Position numbers and translations under genes: made by a program | Shown: positions 61,046-64,000 of the stretch, in pieces | How positions within the stretch are numbered: the stretch's first letter is position 1 | Layout: each line of letters starts with the position of its first letter | NCBI GenBank assembly: GCA_001028815.1 | Contig: LDJB01000001.1 | Span: 1,029,550 to 1,093,549, forward strand | Length of the DNA stretch: 64,000 bases | Direction of reading: 5' to 3' | DNA from: Peptococcaceae bacterium 1109 | GTDB lineage: Bacteria > Bacillota > Limnochordia > Darwinibacteriales > Darwinibacteriaceae | The notes under the pieces: model-generated | Told to the model about the DNA's origin: nothing | The model's database searches: none | What the model saw: the letters and a program-made list of their open reading frames with translations, nothing else

Positions 61046-61735
61046 CTAACCCTCCAAGATGTAGTCAAAGAGCAGCAAAGGAATTACTGTAAACAGAAGA
61101 TCGAAGATCATGAGCAAGTAGAGCCACCCCAGGACGCTCTGCCTGTCCCCCGCCAGTGCCCCTTGGGTGCAAAGAATGGCCCCGATGAGCACAGGAATCA
61201 ACAGCGGAAAAGCTAGAATCGGGAACAGCAGCCGAGCGCCGGCAAGCTGCACCGTGATGGCATTTAGCAGTGTGCCCACCGCAGCCAAGCCCCAGCTCCC
61301 AAAAAAGATCGCGGCCAACAGAAAGAGGACATCCGCTTTACGCCACGCCACGCTAATGAAAACCCACAACAGGGGCACGACCACAGCCTCCAGTAGAAGC
61401 AAAACAGTGAGGCTGAAGAGGAACTTCGCGTAAAACAGAATGCTGCGATCGCCCGCGGCCAGCAGGAGAGCGTCCAAAGCGCCGCTGTCCACTTCCTTGG
61501 CAAAGGAGCGCTGGAGGGCTAAGACTGCCATAAAGAAGATGCTCACCCAAAGGACTGCAGGAAACACATCATTGGTGGAGACGTCCACGAGCTGGAGGGC
61601 AAAACTGGTCACAAACACCAGCATGATGCCAAATACAACTGTGGAGAGGAGGTGATCTGTGGTGCGGAACTCATCAGTGAGGTCCTTGCGGTAAATCAGC
61701 CAAGCTTTGCGCCAGAAGCTAGGCACTGCTCCCAC
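61046..61735 (-). CDS. ccmB: Haem exporter permease CcmB
   Basis: A 229-residue ABC permease with six membrane segments, the partner of CcmA. Typical blocks are AWLIYRKDLTDEFRTTDHLL at the N-terminus, VLWVSIFFMAVLALQRSFAK, DSGALDALLLAAGDRSILFY and LLIPVLIGAILCTQGALAG. It overlaps ccmA by 17 bp and precedes ccmC by 3 nt. Confidence 0.93.
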   Translation of the reverse strand: MGAVPSFWRKAWLIYRKDLTDEFRTTDHLLSTVVFGIMLVFVTSFALQLVDVSTNDVFPAVLWVSIFFMAVLALQRSFAKEVDSGALDALLLAAGDRSILFYAKFLFSLTVLLLLEAVVVPLLWVFISVAWRKADVLFLLAAIFFGSWGLAAVGTLLNAITVQLAGARLLFPILAFPLLIPVLIGAILCTQGALAGDRQSVLGWLYLLMIFDLLFTVIPLLLFDYILEG

Positions 61736-62342
61736 CCCCCTCCACTATGCGCCCGTCTTCCAACCTGAGTTCCCGGTATCCCAGCCCTGCGAAATTCTGC
61801 AGCTCATGGGTGATGGCAAGTTGGATCGTAACCTCACGGCACGCTGTAATCACTTCCCGCAGGACTTCTCGGCCGCCCGCATCTAAGCTCGTGAAAGGCT
61901 CATCGTACAACAACAAGGCAGGCTCAGCCATGAGAGCCCGGGCGATAGCCAAACGCTGCTGCATCCCTCGGGATAAATTCGCCGCCTTCTCCAACCGGTA
62001 AAACCACAAACCCACGAGCTCTAGGAGTTCCTGGAACCGGCCTTGGCTCGGGGCCCCGTACATCTCCCCAAAGAAGGCCAGGTTCTCTTGGACAGATAGG
62101 TTGGGATAGAGCATGGGCTGGTGAGCCACATACCCGATCCTGCCCCCTTTCCACAAAACCTCTCCCCCGCTTTTGGGAGTAAGGCCTGCCAGGATGCGGA
62201 GCAAAGTGGTTTTGCCCGCACCATTGGGGCCGGTAATGACCACAAGCTCCCCTGGCTCCGCCTGGAATGAGACATCCTTCAGGACCTGCTTGTGTCCGAG
62301 CTCCTTCTTAAGATGCTTGACGGTTAGGACGTCCTTTGCCAC
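61719..62342 (-). CDS. ccmA: Haem exporter ATPase CcmA
   Basis: A 207-residue ABC ATPase. Walker A is VITGPNGAGKTTLLRILAG, the signature is NLSRGMQQRLAIARALM, Walker B is LLLYDEPFTSLD and the switch His is in QLAITHELQ. The GTG at 62342 lies within the end of ccmF (19-bp overlap); a longer frame to 62423 would lie inside ccmF. It drives release of holo-CcmE in System I cytochrome c maturation. Confidence 0.92.
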   Translation of the reverse strand: MAKDVLTVKHLKKELGHKQVLKDVSFQAEPGELVVITGPNGAGKTTLLRILAGLTPKSGGEVLWKGGRIGYVAHQPMLYPNLSVQENLAFFGEMYGAPSQGRFQELLELVGLWFYRLEKAANLSRGMQQRLAIARALMAEPALLLYDEPFTSLDAGGREVLREVITACREVTIQLAITHELQNFAGLGYRELRLEDGRIVEGGGSSA

Positions 62343-64000
62343 CGGGCTTTCACCTGCTTGTGTAGTTTCCCTACCGATGCTAGGCGGAAAAGGGATAGAG
62401 CTGCCCCAAAATAGGCAAGCCATGCACCGAACCAGATCCAGCTCACCAAAGCAAAGCGCTCAAGGTGCAACTGGGCAGCTTGGCCTTCCCACCCTGCAAG
62501 GTTAAGGTACAGATCTTCCTTAATGGTACTGAACACCCCCACCTTTGTAGAGGGCTGAGTGCGGTTTTCCCAAAAGGTCTTCGCGGAAGCGAGCTCGCCC
62601 ACGGAAGTCCCGTTCCGAGCGAGGCTGAGCGTTGTGCTCACCGTATAGCGATCCACCCCGTAACGGGTGGTCAGCCCAGTGTAGCCCACCTGGTACTCGC
62701 CGAAGTGGAATACCTCGCCTGGCTCTACAGAGATAAAGATCTCGTCAGTGAATACGGAGGAACCAGCCACCCCTACCAGCATGAGCAAGACGCCAACGTG
62801 AACCGCTGTACTTCCCAGCTTGAAGCCTTTCTCACCTGGCCAAACAAGGGAACCGAGGTGCGCGGCAAGCCCCAAGGCAGCAATAGCAAATGCCGCGCTC
62901 ACGGCAAGCCCTCCGCCCGCTGCAACATAAACGTAGAGCCCCGTTAAGGCTCCTAGGAGGACGGGGATGCCCGCAGCTCTAAGCAGCGGCCGCAGCCCCC
63001 TCCCCCCTTTAGCTAAGACCGGGGATAAGGCCATCAGTGCGAATAGGACAAGAAAGAGCGGAACTGTAACTTGGTTGAAGAAGCTTTCGTCCAGCACGAT
63101 TTCCCGTCCCACAACGGCTCGGGACAGCAGGGGAAACATGGTGCCAAACAGAACTCCGGCCAGGAGAAGTAAGAGCAGCACAACGCCCCCTTGAACTCCC
63201 CATCCAAGGAGCCCATGAAAGCCTACCTGTCCGTGCCCATCGCCCCTAAAGGCGCCTCTTCGCCAGTAGGCCAAAGCTGAGGCGAAAATGAGAATGGCCG
63301 CGAGCACTGCCATAAAGATAGGGCCCAAGGGCCCGCCTGAGAACGCATGGACAGAGTCAAGCACCCCGCCTCTGGTTAAGAAGGTGGCAAAAATGGTGAG
63401 TGCAAAGGAGAGGACGATTAGAATGTAGCTCCAAACCTTCCGGCCGGGGTATCCCTTGCTGAGCTGCAAAGTGAGGACAAGGGCTGTCCCCGTTAGCCAA
63501 GGAAAGAGGGACGCATTTTCCACCGGATCCCAAGCCCAGTACCCGCCCCACCCTAGTTCGTTATAGGCCCACTGGCCACCGGTGACGATCCCCGCCGTTA
63601 AGAACAGCCACGCAAAGAGGGCCCACGGCCGAGACAGCTCAAGCCAAGCATCAAAGCGGCCCCCCGCCCACAGCTGGGCCACGGTAACAGCAAAGGGGAC
63701 GGCAAACCCGCTGAATCCCAGAAACAACAAAGGCGGGTGCACCACCATGCCCAGGCTCTGCAGCATGGGATTAAGCCCTGAGCCGTTATAGGGAGGGTTT
63801 TGCAGCACTTCAAACGGTGAGATAACAAAGACGAGTAAGAGCATAAACAAGAGCCGTACAGAGTTGATAACCACATTGACGGGCACATCCAGCCCCACTT
63901 CTCTTAAGCCGCGAGACTTCTGAACAGCAATGGTGAAGAGGGACATGATGAAAAGCCACAAAAGCAAAGAGCCGCTCTGTCCCGCCCACAAACCGCTCAC
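62324..64000 (-). CDS. ccmF: Cytochrome c haem lyase CcmF (N-terminus beyond window)
   Basis: At least 558 residues of CcmF, with the N-terminal ~80-90 residues outside the window. The tryptophan-rich WWD domain reads GWGGYWAWDPVENASLFPWL, with conserved His in MVVHPPLLFLGFSG. Many membrane segments precede a soluble domain near residues 430-500 (DEIFISVEPGEVFHFGEYQV). CcmF reduces and attaches haem to CXXCH motifs on the outer membrane face. It is followed by overlapping ccmA. Confidence 0.95.
   Translation of the reverse strand: MSGLWAGQSGSLLLWLFIMSLFTIAVQKSRGLREVGLDVPVNVVINSVRLLFMLLLVFVISPFEVLQNPPYNGSGLNPMLQSLGMVVHPPLLFLGFSGFAVPFAVTVAQLWAGGRFDAWLELSRPWALFAWLFLTAGIVTGGQWAYNELGWGGYWAWDPVENASLFPWLTGTALVLTLQLSKGYPGRKVWSYILIVLSFALTIFATFLTRGGVLDSVHAFSGGPLGPIFMAVLAAILIFASALAYWRRGAFRGDGHGQVGFHGLLGWGVQGGVVLLLLLLAGVLFGTMFPLLSRAVVGREIVLDESFFNQVTVPLFLVLFALMALSPVLAKGGRGLRPLLRAAGIPVLLGALTGLYVYVAAGGGLAVSAAFAIAALGLAAHLGSLVWPGEKGFKLGSTAVHVGVLLMLVGVAGSSVFTDEIFISVEPGEVFHFGEYQVGYTGLTTRYGVDRYTVSTTLSLARNGTSVGELASAKTFWENRTQPSTKVGVFSTIKEDLYLNLAGWEGQAAQLHLERFALVSWIWFGAWLAYFGAALSLFRLASVGKLHKQVKARWQRTS

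Noticed and set aside
1-64000. tRNA or rRNA genes
   Set aside because: I saw no cloverleaf with T-loop GGTTCRA pattern in context, nor any rRNA block.

Overview
The window looks like a piece of a Bacillota (Gram-positive, Clostridia/Limnochordia-like) chromosome of moderately high GC. The basis is strong AGGAGG-type ribosome binding sites, frequent TTG and GTG starts, a SAM-I (S-box) riboswitch, canonical sigma-A promoters, short intrinsic terminators and an unusually high load of solute ABC transporters. I cannot name the species. Most genes lie on the minus strand.

Layout. 0-4.4 kb: a YeiH-type exporter gene broken by two compensating frameshifts, an APH(3')-like kinase, a CPBP protease and a radical SAM enzyme. 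4.4-7.7 kb: a tetR gene split by a complete IS21-family element with a 6-bp target duplication; the same TetR-type palindrome lies before tetR and before the radical SAM gene. 7.7-13 kb: a CatE-like VOC protein, a TPP enzyme, a methyltransferase, a secreted protein and an HNH nuclease.

13-24 kb: the standout locus, one minus-strand operon of about 11 kb. In transcription order it holds a LacI regulator with a perfect upstream operator, a HAD phosphatase, a family-1 sugar ABC transporter (two permeases and a binding protein), four consecutive different ADP-ribosylglycohydrolase-fold (ARH/DraG) proteins, an AtuA/DUF1446 protein and DUF4387. It reads as an uncharacterised pathway for uptake and cleavage of a glycosidic or ribosyl conjugate.

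24-31 kb: an accessory island with a DEDDh exonuclease-BRCT protein and a wrecked restriction-modification locus. The methylase is split by an IS3-family element that itself carries a full group II intron, and the restriction subunit is cut short. Downstream is a SAM riboswitch with its own promoter that controls an unknown 119-residue protein.

31-47 kb: two paralogous ferric-iron-type ABC transporters (binding protein, double permease, ATPase), a DUF2294 / HAMP-PATAN sensor / DUF2294 trio, a two-to-three-repeat remnant of a type I-E CRISPR array, and a YtfQ-YtfR-YtfT-YjfF-like sugar transporter on the plus strand.

47-60 kb: a SnoaL-like protein, a chemoreceptor, an XRE/DUF3796-like pair with tandem operators, HAD and DUF4180 genes behind a structured leader, then an RpiR-controlled sugar operon (ABC transporter, TIM-barrel isomerase, nucleotidyltransferase-like protein) and a large transglutaminase protein. 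60-64 kb: System I cytochrome c maturation genes ccmF-A-B-C-D; ccmF runs off the window.
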